In this document: positions 23,544 to 31,660 of the stretch, piece by piece
How positions within the stretch are numbered: position 1 is the stretch's first letter
Layout of the letters: every line of letters starts with the position of its first letter
IMG/VR virus record: IMGVR_UViG_3300014325_000019
Location: 1 to 47,821 of that record
Source of the DNA: a virus
DNA: 47,821 bases
Reading direction: 5' to 3' (one strand)
Notes under the pieces: model-generated
What the model was told of the DNA's origin: nothing
The model's database searches: none
Seen by the model: the letters and a program-made list of their open reading frames with translations, nothing else
Made by a program: the position numbers and the translations under genes

Positions 23544-25784
23544 CTACCCGTCGACGCTGCCACTGCACCCCGCGCGATAGTTGTTGCCGTACCACGTCGT
23601 CGTCCCCGTGGCGCCCGAGTACTCGCAGAACACGTAGGTATGACGGCCCAAGGGCACGATCTTGCACAGATGCGCGAGCATGGCTTGCATCACGTTGGCG
23701 GCCGGGCCGACCGCAATCTGGCCGCCGGCCGACGCATAGTTGGCGCCGTCCTCCCCGATGACCAATTCCGTCAGCGCGCCGCCGCTCGAATTGCTGTTGA
23801 GGGTCGTCATCACGAGCGAGATAGTGGCATCAGGCCAGCCGACGACGACTTCAAATTGGTTCGCGGCGTTCGCGTTCATTTGCCGCAGCACGGCCGTCGT
23901 GTAGGTCCAGTTCCCGGCATCGGCGACCGAGCGACTCAAGGGACGCCGCACCCGGTTGTAGAAGTTCCACACGTACCGCTTCGTGAGCGAATCTTCGGTC
24001 GTCGTCGTGCTCGTCGTGTAAAACGTCCCCAGATAGCGGCGGGTGGTCGCGCCCGTTTTGACGAGCACGCCATCTTGAAGGACGAGCGCCGTGGCGCGGG
24101 CCGTGGCCGATGACCACGCGAGCAGCTCCAGCGCCAGCGTGCCGGCGTTGTCGTAGGCGAAGACATCGTACGGCAGGGCGGCCGTGAGCGTGCCGAGCGC
24201 CAGCGAGGTTTCCGCGAACGCCCGCAGCACCCAGGCGGACGCGCCGTCGTAGAGCGCGATGTACTTCCCGAGATACGGCGTCCACTTGATCGAGGTCGCG
24301 CCGACCACGTCGGCGGACGTCACGGGCGTGCCGCTCGTCAGCGTCAAGCGCCCTTCGCAGACGCCGACATCGACGGTGCCACTCGCCGCCACGAACGCGG
24401 TCGTCGCGAGCTGCGTCGTGTTGGTGCCGACCGAGGCCGTGGGCGCGGTCGGCACGCCCGTCAACGCGGGCGACGCGAGCGGCGCCAGCAACGCTTGCAC
24501 GGCCGTGACGAACGCGGTCGTCGCGAGCTGCGTCGTGTTGGTCCCTGGCGCGGCCGTGGGCGCGGTCGGCGTGCCCGTCAACGCGGGCGACGCGAGCGGC
24601 GCGAGCAACGCATTGACGGCGGCGACGAACGCGGTCGTCGCGAGCTGCGTGCTGTTGGTCCCTGGCGCGGCCGTGGGCGCGCTCGGCGTGCCGGTGAGCG
24701 CAGGCGACGCGAGCGGCGCCTTGGCCGCGAGATCGCTGACGAGCGAGGTGACCTGACTTTCCGGAATCGTGACAGCGTTGGCGAACGCGGTCGTTGCGAG
24801 CTGCGTCGTGTTGGTGCCGGCCGTGGCCGTGGGCGCGGTCGGCGTCCCGGTGAGCGCAGGCGACGCGAGCGGCGCCTTGAGCGCGATCGCGGCGACGAGC
24901 GCCGCGAGATCCGATACGAGGTTGGTGATCTGCGATTCGGTGAGCGCCAGATCCGTGCCGATCAATTTGCTCGCCGCGATCGCGCCGGCCAACATCGCGT
25001 TCGTCACTTTGCCGGCGCCGATCGCGAGCGCGAGTGAGCCCGCCGCGTTGGTGACGTCTCCGGTGTGCGCGGGTTCTTGCGCCGCTTGCAGCACGCCCGT
25101 GACTTCGGTGGAGAGGTCGACCGGGCCGAAGGACGGATCGCCGCTGACGTTGCCGTGCAAGACCTGATGCTCGGTCCCGACTGCCGTCAGCGTCCGAATA
25201 TCGCTCGTGCTCTCGCCGAGCACCAGGTGCGTGCCGACGAGCGCGCCCGTCGTCGCCGTGACGGTGCCCGCGCCCGTGCCGCTGGCGCCGGTTGGCCCCG
25301 TGGCGCCCGTCGCGCCGGCCGCGCCCTGTGCGCCGGGTGCGCCGGGTGCGCCCGCGGCACCTGGCGCCCCGTTCGCGCCCGCCGGCCCAGAGGGACCGGT
25401 GAGCCCGGTCGGGCCGATGGGCCCCGCCGGTCCCGTCAGGCCGATGTCGCCCTTGTCGCCCTTGTCGCCCTTGGCGCCGGTCGCGCCGGTCGCACCGGTC
25501 GCGCCGGTCGGCCCTTCGGCGCCGGGCACGCCTTGCGGGCCCTGTGGCCCTTGCACACCCTGCGGCCCTTGCGCGCCGGTCGCGCCCTGCGGCCCTTGCG
25601 CGCCCGTCGCCCCCGGCGGCCCGGTTTCCGCCGCCACGATCTCGTCGATGCGCGCGTCTTGGACCGCGAACGCCTCATCGATTTCGTCGTACAGGCGTTC
25701 CTTCGCGGCGTTGTCGATGATGGTCCCTTCGACCCCCGCATCCGGATCTTCGTCGACCCACGGCGACCGCGCGATCTGCGTCAC
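23544..25784 (-). CDS. collagen-like tail fibre protein
   Basis: 746 aa. After an acidic start, residues about 55-172 are Gly-X-Y repeats ([19 protein letters not shown] ... GPTGASG) forming a collagen-like trimeric shaft. Residues about 290-480 hold tail-fibre repeats of the type [16 protein letters not shown]...[11 protein letters not shown], about five copies. The C-terminal ~250 residues ([16 protein letters not shown] onward) are probably the receptor-binding head. This is the main host-range candidate. Confidence 0.8.
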   Translation of the reverse strand: MTQIARSPWVDEDPDAGVEGTIIDNAAKERLYDEIDEAFAVQDARIDEIVAAETGPPGATGAQGPQGATGAQGPQGVQGPQGPQGVPGAEGPTGATGATGATGAKGDKGDKGDIGLTGPAGPIGPTGLTGPSGPAGANGAPGAAGAPGAPGAQGAAGATGATGPTGASGTGAGTVTATTGALVGTHLVLGESTSDIRTLTAVGTEHQVLHGNVSGDPSFGPVDLSTEVTGVLQAAQEPAHTGDVTNAAGSLALAIGAGKVTNAMLAGAIAASKLIGTDLALTESQITNLVSDLAALVAAIALKAPLASPALTGTPTAPTATAGTNTTQLATTAFANAVTIPESQVTSLVSDLAAKAPLASPALTGTPSAPTAAPGTNSTQLATTAFVAAVNALLAPLASPALTGTPTAPTAAPGTNTTQLATTAFVTAVQALLAPLASPALTGVPTAPTASVGTNTTQLATTAFVAASGTVDVGVCEGRLTLTSGTPVTSADVVGATSIKWTPYLGKYIALYDGASAWVLRAFAETSLALGTLTAALPYDVFAYDNAGTLALELLAWSSATARATALVLQDGVLVKTGATTRRYLGTFYTTSTTTTEDSLTKRYVWNFYNRVRRPLSRSVADAGNWTYTTAVLRQMNANAANQFEVVVGWPDATISLVMTTLNSNSSGGALTELVIGEDGANYASAGGQIAVGPAANVMQAMLAHLCKIVPLGRHTYVFCEYSGATGTTTWYGNNYRAGCSGSVDG
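24370..24880 (-). repeat. tandem repeats of the tail-fibre gene
   Basis: About five direct repeats of roughly 100-140 bp encode the [13 protein letters not shown]...QLATTAFV unit. Several copies are nearly identical at DNA level, so copy number can change by recombination and short-read assembly may be wrong here. Confidence 0.7.
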
Positions 25785-26176
25785 GCGGGCACTCCGACAC
25801 CGGTCAGTTTTTGATACGCCTCGATGTGAATGCGGCCGGCGAGCCCGGCCGCACTGCCTCGGATGTCGAGGCTCGCGCCTTGTGTCAACGGCGTGCCACG
25901 CGGCCCGAAGTCGACGGAGAGCCCCGGCTGAATCACGTCGGCGACCACTTCGTCCCCGTACGTGTGAATCGGCACGGGCGTCCCCGCCGTGTCCTGAAAC
26001 GTCCAGCTCTTGCCGTCGCTATGCGTGGTGATCGCGCCGACGATGCGTTGCACGTAGATCGTGTGATTCGCATCGCGCGGCACCAGGACGCCGTTGTAAT
26101 TCTGCGTCCCTGCCACGGCGACGACGTCGGCGAAGAGCGGGCCGTACGCGTCCTGATAGCGCCGATACTCTGTCAT
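25781..26176 (-). CDS. hypothetical tail-region protein
   Basis: 131 aa, its TGA overlapping the tail-fibre ATG (ATGA). It is beta-rich ([38 protein letters not shown]) and may be a small capsid decoration or tail protein. Position directly ahead of the fibre suggests a structural partner; no family is recognised. Confidence 0.6.
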   Translation of the reverse strand: MTEYRRYQDAYGPLFADVVAVAGTQNYNGVLVPRDANHTIYVQRIVGAITTHSDGKSWTFQDTAGTPVPIHTYGDEVVADVIQPGLSVDFGPRGTPLTQGASLDIRGSAAGLAGRIHIEAYQKLTGVGVPA

Positions 26177-26206
26177 CGTCGGACCCTCCCCACGTTGGCG
26201 CGCGGA

Positions 26207-26755
26207 CTATCCAACGAGCATGAATCCGTTCGGCCCGTCGCCCGCCGTCGACGCGGTCGTGGCGTTCGCGCCGATAAACGCGGTGTACGCGCCGATCACG
26301 ACGCCGGCTGCGAGCGCGAGCCCATCGGGGAAGATCAATATCTGCTCTTGGTTGGCGTCGAGCAGCGCAATGCCCACGCGCGCATCGGCCACGGTGGCAT
26401 CGTTCGTCGCATTGTCGAAGATCTTGAAAAACGCGTCGGTGCCCGTGTTCTGTTTCTTCACGTACACCGCGTACACGCGCACGACGCCGTCGAGCGGGTT
26501 CGTGAACCCGGTCAAGTCGGCGATATCCAGCAATTGCAGATTGATGCCCTTCAGATGTTGCATGCACCACGTCTTGAAGCCCCGAAAGAGAATCTGCGCG
26601 CACGGCGTCGCGCGACTGAGGCGGGCATCCACCTTGTCCCACATCGTGACGGGCGTTTCCGTGGTCAGGACCGCGCCGAACGCGACGGGCATCCCGAAGA
26701 CCGCGCCGAGCGCCAGCAGCACAAACCCCGCAATGGATCGCAGCAAACTTCGCAT
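26207..26755 (-). CDS. secreted or membrane-anchored protein in the structural block
   Basis: 182 aa from ATG 26755 (GGAG about 9 nt upstream); a TTG at 26770 is the only earlier start. The N-terminus (RSLLRSIAGFVLLALGAVFG) is a clear signal-peptide or membrane-anchor sequence, unusual for a virion gene. The rest is a soluble beta-rich domain (VRVYAVYVKKQNTGTDAFFK). It could be a host-envelope-acting or superinfection-type protein; function is not known. Confidence 0.6.
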   Translation of the reverse strand: MRSLLRSIAGFVLLALGAVFGMPVAFGAVLTTETPVTMWDKVDARLSRATPCAQILFRGFKTWCMQHLKGINLQLLDIADLTGFTNPLDGVVRVYAVYVKKQNTGTDAFFKIFDNATNDATVADARVGIALLDANQEQILIFPDGLALAAGVVIGAYTAFIGANATTASTAGDGPNGFMLVG

Positions 26756-26759
26756 GGTG

Positions 26760-27380
26760 TCAGACTCCAATCAGCCGGCCGCGTGGCGCCGGCATCGGTG
26801 AAGGCGTGGCGATCAGGCCACGCGGTGAGGGCGAGCCCGCATTGAGAACGCGGCTGCCTGTGCGCGCCTGGCGGGATCGCCACGCGTCGCCCGTCGCGTG
26901 CCAGGTTTTCTCACGCTCATTCCGATCGAGCTTCGCGCGCTCGGAGATGTCGTGTTCGTCGATCTCTTTCGCGAGCTTGGACCCCCCTTCAAAAAGCGCG
27001 GCGCGTTGGCCGGACTCGTCGAGCGGTCCGTCACGCCGCCACGTGTCGCGGCGCGTCAGTTCGTCGAGGAAGACTTGCAAATTGCTCGTCGTCCAGTCAC
27101 CGGCCACGAACACCGTCGTCACGACCACCAGGCCGTACGCGTCGCACATCGCCGCGTGCCCGGTGTGCGCCGGATCGTCGAGGCGTAGCTTGCGATCGAT
27201 CACGGCGCCGAGCGGCTGCGACAGCCGGCGGCGCCGCCCGAGCACGAAGAGCGGTTTACAGCGCGACGGAATCAGGACGAGATCCGGATCGAATCTAAGC
27301 ATCCCGCTTAGCCACCAGGTCGGCGGCTTTGCGAGATGAAACGGATTTCGATCGGCGACGTAGTTGGGTAGCGGGCGCAT
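26760..27380 (-). CDS. structural-block protein (WWLxxLxxFDPDLVLIPSR)
   Basis: 206 aa from ATG 27380, 3 nt after the upstream stop. The segment TWWLSGMLRFDPDLVLIPSR (residues about 21-40) is a motif I know from phage proteins encoded close to the capsid gene. The C-terminal half is charged and helical. Probably an assembly or minor virion protein. Confidence 0.6.
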   Translation of the reverse strand: MRPLPNYVADRNPFHLAKPPTWWLSGMLRFDPDLVLIPSRCKPLFVLGRRRRLSQPLGAVIDRKLRLDDPAHTGHAAMCDAYGLVVVTTVFVAGDWTTSNLQVFLDELTRRDTWRRDGPLDESGQRAALFEGGSKLAKEIDEHDISERAKLDRNEREKTWHATGDAWRSRQARTGSRVLNAGSPSPRGLIATPSPMPAPRGRLIGV

Positions 27381-27383
27381 GGG

Positions 27384-27776
27384 TTAGTGGTCCGCCGCCA
27401 GCGCTTCCCCGTCGATCGGCTTCGTCCCCTCCAGCGCTTCCCAAGCGGTGATCGGGGATCCCGGCATCGCCACCGCTTGACTCGCGAGCCCCCCCATTTT
27501 TGAGCGGTCGAATAATTCGACGGTGGCGTCCGACAGCGCCTCGAGCGGCGACGTGTCGTCCTTCGTGCCTTCGACCGCCACGAGCGAATCGAACGAAGTC
27601 GGGCTGTACGGGTGCCGCGAGCCCCGCACGGGATTCTGGCCCTTCGCGTACGAGACGGCGACCGCCGGGAACCCGTAATTTTTGCCCGGCTTGATCGGAA
27701 TATCCGTGCCGTCGAAGGTGACCTTCAACGTCTGCGACGTGCGATTGATGAGCGTGACGGACTCTTGCAGCGGCAT
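27384..27776 (-). CDS. hypothetical capsid-region protein
   Basis: 130 aa from ATG 27776, with GGAG upstream. A beta-sandwich-like start (ESVTLINRTSQTLKVTFDGT) would suit a capsid decoration or head-completion protein. It is directly downstream of the major capsid gene. Function is inferred from place only. Confidence 0.6.
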   Translation of the reverse strand: MPLQESVTLINRTSQTLKVTFDGTDIPIKPGKNYGFPAVAVSYAKGQNPVRGSRHPYSPTSFDSLVAVEGTKDDTSPLEALSDATVELFDRSKMGGLASQAVAMPGSPITAWEALEGTKPIDGEALAADH

Positions 27777-27859
27777 ACGATCTCCACACCAACGGGCCGA
27801 GCGTCGATCGCGCGTCTACCTAGACGCGCGGCCGACGCCCGCCCTCTTGGGGATAGCGG

Positions 27860-29230
27860 TTATTCGTTGCGAACGACGACGAGGGTTTGACCGGTGATCC
27901 CGTCGAGGCGCGCACACTTCCCCGGATTGCGCGCGAACAGGTTGTACCGTTTGAAGTACCAGGCTTCCCACGCGTGACGGGCCGCTCGGCCGGTGCCCGA
28001 GCGGACGAGAATTTCGCCGCTCTTGCCGGCGACCCACTTGCCATCCTCGCTGCTGTAGCGCACGAAGTCGGCGCCCGCCTCGTCGATGAGGTACATCTGC
28101 GCGAGCGGCGCCGTCTTGAGCGCTTTGAGCTTGACCGCGCCCATGGTCAAGTCCTTCTGTTGAAACGCCACGGTGCCGCCGTCCGGCGATTTCAAGTCGG
28201 CGCCGATGTAGCGGCGATCGCCTTGCGTGAGCAGGATGTACAGCCGGCGGATCGAGTGATGACACCAAATGGCGGTAATTTCACCGTCGAGTTTTTGGTT
28301 AACCACATCCGACACGCGTTGCAGCAGATCGAACGACAGCGGGCCGACCGCGGGCACCACGTACGACTTGTGCGACGACGCGCGCGAGCGCTGCACACCG
28401 TAGTAGTTGTCGCGGTAGGTACCGTCATCGATCAGCGCGGGCAACCCCCACGGCGCATGTTCATACGCGGTGTCGGTCGTTTCGATCACGTCCGGATTCG
28501 CCGCTTGGACGATGTAGTCATTGTCGGCCCACGTCGAGAGGCCGGACATATTCGCCGTGACGTCGGTCCCGTCGTCGTTCGTGGCCTGCACGCGCGTGAT
28601 GCCGGCGCGCAGCGTGCCCGTCGCCGGATTGACCGCCGCCAAGTACATCTTGGCTTTGATGAATCGGTTGCCGAAGTTGGCCCCCGCGATCGCGCCCGGC
28701 GAATCCAGCTCCAGCGTGTTATCCGCAGACGGGCTCGCTTCGTTGATGAGCGCGAAGATCCCCCGGCCGTCCGTGCCCATGTAAAACTCTTCGCGATAGG
28801 AAATATCGTCGATGAGCCGTTCCATGTTTTCCGTGCGGCTCGAGCGGTACGCGCCTTCGCTCGATTCGGTGTCGGTGAGCTGCTCGTCGGTGGTGCGCCA
28901 CCGCGCCATGATCTTCTTCTGGGTGATGAACCCCTCGAGATACCCTTGCTGATCGCCTTCAGGAAAGGCGCCGTCTTGGGCGACGGCCATGGGCGAGTTG
29001 TTGCGTTCGGTGTGGATGTCCCACTTCAGCCCGCGGCCCCCGTTCCAGGGCGACGGCTTGGCTTTGAAATTGTCCTTCAGTGGGAACTTGTTGGAAACGC
29101 CTTCCGCGATCCGCTTCTCGTAGATGTCCTTCAGCAAGCCGTCTTCGGTGGCTGTGTCCGAAGCCATGTGCAGCAGGCCGTCCGGACTCTGCACCAGCAT
29201 GGCGTAAAACGCCCCGAGCCCTAATCGCAT
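27860..29230 (-). CDS. major capsid protein
   Basis: 456 aa from ATG 29230 (GGGGAG about 7 nt upstream); a GTG two codons earlier is less likely. The sequence contains the hallmark regions of a phage major capsid protein of HK97-like fold: KWDIHTERNNSPMAVAQDG, TDGRGIFALINEAS and a C-terminal IWCHHSIRRLYILLTQGDRR. The N-terminus carries QSPDGLLHMAS, a motif also present at the start of the scaffold protein. It is flanked by scaffold upstream and a head protein downstream. Confidence 0.85.
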   Translation of the reverse strand: MRLGLGAFYAMLVQSPDGLLHMASDTATEDGLLKDIYEKRIAEGVSNKFPLKDNFKAKPSPWNGGRGLKWDIHTERNNSPMAVAQDGAFPEGDQQGYLEGFITQKKIMARWRTTDEQLTDTESSEGAYRSSRTENMERLIDDISYREEFYMGTDGRGIFALINEASPSADNTLELDSPGAIAGANFGNRFIKAKMYLAAVNPATGTLRAGITRVQATNDDGTDVTANMSGLSTWADNDYIVQAANPDVIETTDTAYEHAPWGLPALIDDGTYRDNYYGVQRSRASSHKSYVVPAVGPLSFDLLQRVSDVVNQKLDGEITAIWCHHSIRRLYILLTQGDRRYIGADLKSPDGGTVAFQQKDLTMGAVKLKALKTAPLAQMYLIDEAGADFVRYSSEDGKWVAGKSGEILVRSGTGRAARHAWEAWYFKRYNLFARNPGKCARLDGITGQTLVVVRNE

Positions 29231-29260
29231 GGTCACTCCCCCTCGGGGAGCGGTCGAAGA

Positions 29261-30205
29261 TCACGCCTGTTGCAAGTGGCCGCGTTCCTTCAGGTAGTTC
29301 ACGGCCGCGTCTTCAACCGCTTCTCGATCGTTGTAATCGATTTTGGGCGGTGTCGTCACAACGGGTCTGGATGATCCCGTGTTCGGCACGCGCGGTTGAC
29401 CACGCACGAATCCGGCCGCCTCACGCCGACGAATCGGATCGAAGTAGCGCGTCTTAAGACGCGCGAGGAATTCATCGACGAGTTTAGGATCTTCGCGTTC
29501 GTAGCGGGTTTGAAATCCTTGCGGATCATCCTGCGCGAGCTGGAAGAACAACGCGGCGAGTTCGCGGCGATCACGGTCGGTGATGTCCGCGAGGTCGACG
29601 CCGGTTTCGTCGGCGAATTTCGAGGCGATGCTATCGAGCGTTCGGCGTGTCAGCCCATCCCACACGGCATCACTGGCGTGTGAAATCTCGTCACTCCGCT
29701 CCAGCAGTTTCGAGAGCCGGTCGGCGACCGCCGGATCTTTGAACAATTGGAACTGGGGGAACAAGGCGAAAAAGGCGTCGGCAACGGCTTGCTTTTCGGC
29801 CTCTTCCGGTTTGGTCGGCTGCACGCCGGAAAGGGCCTGCACACGCTGTCGCTCCGTGGCCAGGTCACTTTCAAGCTTTCGGGTGCGGGCGATCGCTGCC
29901 CGCCGCGCCTGTTCCGTCGCCGTCCACACTTCTTTCGTGGGCGGCGTCCACGCGTCACCCGCCGCGCCACCAGGGCGAGCTGTCGCGCTCGCGGGCGTGG
30001 TCGTCGCGTCGCCGGCTGGCGGCGTCGTCGTCGATTGGCCTGGTGTGGGGGGGGGCGTGGTGGTGGACGCGGCGGTTGTCGACGAGCCGGCGGCGGTCGA
30101 CGCCTGGCCCGACGTAGAGCCCTGGTCTGTCGCGCCAGGTGCGGCATCATGCAAGAGCCCCGAGGGACTTTGCGTGAAGACGAACGAAACCAGTGAGAAA
30201 CGCAT
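29261..30205 (-). CDS. scaffolding-type protein
   Basis: 314 aa from ATG 30205 (AAGGA about 9 nt upstream). The N-terminus (RFSLVSFVFTQSPSGLLHDA) repeats the capsid N-terminal motif; a Ser/Thr/Pro-rich disordered region (about 30-90) follows, then long acidic/basic helices (ARTRKLESDLATERQRVQAL) and a C-terminal segment (PKIDYNDREAVEDAAVNYLK). Its length, helical nature and position before the capsid gene mark it as scaffold. The leader holds two hairpin repeats. Confidence 0.75.
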   Translation of the reverse strand: MRFSLVSFVFTQSPSGLLHDAAPGATDQGSTSGQASTAAGSSTTAASTTTPPPTPGQSTTTPPAGDATTTPASATARPGGAAGDAWTPPTKEVWTATEQARRAAIARTRKLESDLATERQRVQALSGVQPTKPEEAEKQAVADAFFALFPQFQLFKDPAVADRLSKLLERSDEISHASDAVWDGLTRRTLDSIASKFADETGVDLADITDRDRRELAALFFQLAQDDPQGFQTRYEREDPKLVDEFLARLKTRYFDPIRRREAAGFVRGQPRVPNTGSSRPVVTTPPKIDYNDREAVEDAAVNYLKERGHLQQA

Positions 30206-30225
30206 GTCGGGGTGTCCTTGGCCCG

Positions 30226-30283
30226 TTGATATCGGAGATGAGCCGCTCCGTAGGCCCTTGGTATCGGAGAATGGGCCGCTCCG
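30226..30283. repeat. two 25-bp direct repeats with internal inverted arms in scaffold leader
   Basis: TTGATATCGGAGATGAGCCG (start 30226) and TTGGTATCGGAGAATGGGCC (start 30259) repeat 33 bp apart. Each can fold through CGGAG...CTCCG. They are in the non-coding region upstream of the scaffold gene, about 20-80 nt before its ATG. Confidence 0.6.
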
Positions 30284-30314
30284 ACCGAAAATCGGACTCT
30301 AGCACAAAGAGCAC

Positions 30315-30343
30315 AGTTGGCGCGGTTCTTGAATCGTTATACT
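30315..30343 (+). promoter_or_regulatory. candidate rightward promoter for the lone gene at 30350
   Basis: A good -10 (TATACT, 30338-30343) is preceded at 17 bp by AGTTGG, a weak -35. The predicted start lies at about 30350, the GTG start codon itself, so the mRNA would be leaderless. Confidence 0.4.
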
Positions 30344-30349
30344 GCGCAA

Positions 30350-30751
30350 GTGCCCCCGATCCCCTCGAGTAAACGGCCGACCGTGCCGATCAACCCGCAA
30401 CCCCTGCACGTGCTGCAATACCGGTATCCGGCCGCGGTCAAGGAGCTGATCTCCGCGGTCGACATCCTGCATGGGCATCTACCGCCACCGTCGAAGGATC
30501 CGACGCACGTCTTCGACACCGATGACGGCTTGCGGTTGATCCTCTCGCGCGAGCTGCACCCGAACGGGAAAACGGTCGTGCATATCTCCGCGTCGTTCAA
30601 CGGGCCCGAGACGGCCGGCCAGCCGATCGAAGCGCTGATGACGTGGATCGTTCAGACCTGGCAGCGCATCGCGAAGAGCACGGCCGTGCCCGCGCTGGTG
30701 AAAATCACCGACGGCGGCATCCCGCATTTCGTCGTGGAACAGGTGAGTTAG
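30350..30751 (+). CDS. lone rightward gene in the late block (moron-like)
   Basis: 133 aa if started at GTG 30350; a TTG at 30317 would add 11 residues. No Shine-Dalgarno is seen, but a -10 box about 7 nt upstream fits leaderless expression. Compact soluble protein (PLHVLQYRYPAAVKELISAV ... HPNGKTVVHISASFNG). It runs against about 30 leftward genes and converges on the 75-aa gene at 30748. That orientation is typical of accessory genes expressed in the quiescent state. No family is recognised. Confidence 0.6.
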   Translation: MPPIPSSKRPTVPINPQPLHVLQYRYPAAVKELISAVDILHGHLPPPSKDPTHVFDTDDGLRLILSRELHPNGKTVVHISASFNGPETAGQPIEALMTWIVQTWQRIAKSTAVPALVKITDGGIPHFVVEQVS

Positions 30752-30975
30752 TTCAGCCGCGGACCGATGCGGCAGAACACGATCCCGCCGGGCCACGGCC
30801 CGCGGCTGATCACGCGCACGGCATAGCCGGCTTGCAGCTTCTCGAGATAGCGATCGGCCTTGGCGTCGTCGTCGACGAAAAAGCCCACGGTCCGCCCGTC
30901 CGCCGCCATCTGGCCCATCGTGGCAATCTGCTCGTCTTCGGGGATCGCGTTGATGTGGAGTATGGGTCGCGTCAC
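30748..30975 (-). CDS. small hypothetical protein
   Basis: 75 aa. RPILHINAIPEDEQIATMGQ and GFFVDDDAKADRYLEKLQAG form an alpha/beta sequence that reads as real. It overlaps the end of the convergent rightward gene by 4 bp. Function is unknown; it lies between scaffold and a portal-side gene. Confidence 0.55.
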   Translation of the reverse strand: MTRPILHINAIPEDEQIATMGQMAADGRTVGFFVDDDAKADRYLEKLQAGYAVRVISRGPWPGGIVFCRIGPRLN

Positions 30976-30984
30976 GGCCGGGTG

Positions 30985-31644
30985 TCAGAGATCGCGCGGT
31001 GTGAGTTCAACCCAAAACGTTCGGCCCGTGCCGTCGTAGCGGAGAAGCATCGGCCCGACGCGGCGGGCGAGTTCCCAGCGGCCGACCGTCTGACGCAATT
31101 CGATGCGTCCATCCTCTTGCGGGCTGATGATATCGCCCTTGGACGTGATCAACACGACGAAGCCATCCGGTTGCGGCACGATCGTGCCCATGACGCGCGC
31201 CGTCTCGGTTAGCGTGACCGGCGCATAAAACACCGCCTCACTGCGATCAGCGATCGGCGGCCGTTCGGGAACGTCCGGCGGCGTGTCGCCGAGCTGCGCC
31301 AGGCCGGCGGTCGGCGTGCGCCAGCGCGCGGCCATCTCGGGATCCGGTCCAGACGCGGCACTGTTGACGGGCATCGCGCGTCCGGCGCGATCCGTCGCGA
31401 TATCCCAAAACGTCCCGTCACGACGCACCAGCACATCGACGGAGTAGCCCAAGGCGTTGTTGCCGCTGGTCTTTTCCAAGAGCCCGATCGACGGGTCCAC
31501 CTGGTACGCGTAGAAGCCGGCCCGCCGGGTCAATAACCCTTTGTCGTGCTCGAGATCCGCTTGGTCGGTGCGCGTCGCAATCAGGCCGGCTGAGAGCAGC
31601 TCATCGTGTGCGCGCATCACCAGGTCGAAATACGGAAAACTCAT
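30985..31644 (-). CDS. capsid-region hypothetical protein
   Basis: 219 aa from ATG 31644 (GAGGGG about 7 nt upstream). The N-terminal half is FDLVMRAHDELLSAGLIATR, then HDKGLLTRRAGFYAYQVDPS and DVLVRRDGTFWDIATD, which looks like a structural or carboxypeptidase-type fold but cannot be assigned. The C-terminal half is beta-rich. Between portal and scaffold it may be a head-assembly protein. Confidence 0.6.
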   Translation of the reverse strand: MSFPYFDLVMRAHDELLSAGLIATRTDQADLEHDKGLLTRRAGFYAYQVDPSIGLLEKTSGNNALGYSVDVLVRRDGTFWDIATDRAGRAMPVNSAASGPDPEMAARWRTPTAGLAQLGDTPPDVPERPPIADRSEAVFYAPVTLTETARVMGTIVPQPDGFVVLITSKGDIISPQEDGRIELRQTVGRWELARRVGPMLLRYDGTGRTFWVELTPRDL

Positions 31645-31660
31645 GGATGCCCCTCGGCCG

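Noticed and set aside
25065-26031. Rightward Pro/Ala- and Arg-rich frames opposite the tail-fibre start
   Set aside because: They mirror the Gly-X-Y collagen repeats; not independent genes.
27887-29224. Rightward open frame of 445 aa opposite the major capsid gene
   Set aside because: The leftward frame is a clear capsid protein; the opposite frame is Arg/Val-rich shadow sequence without start signals.
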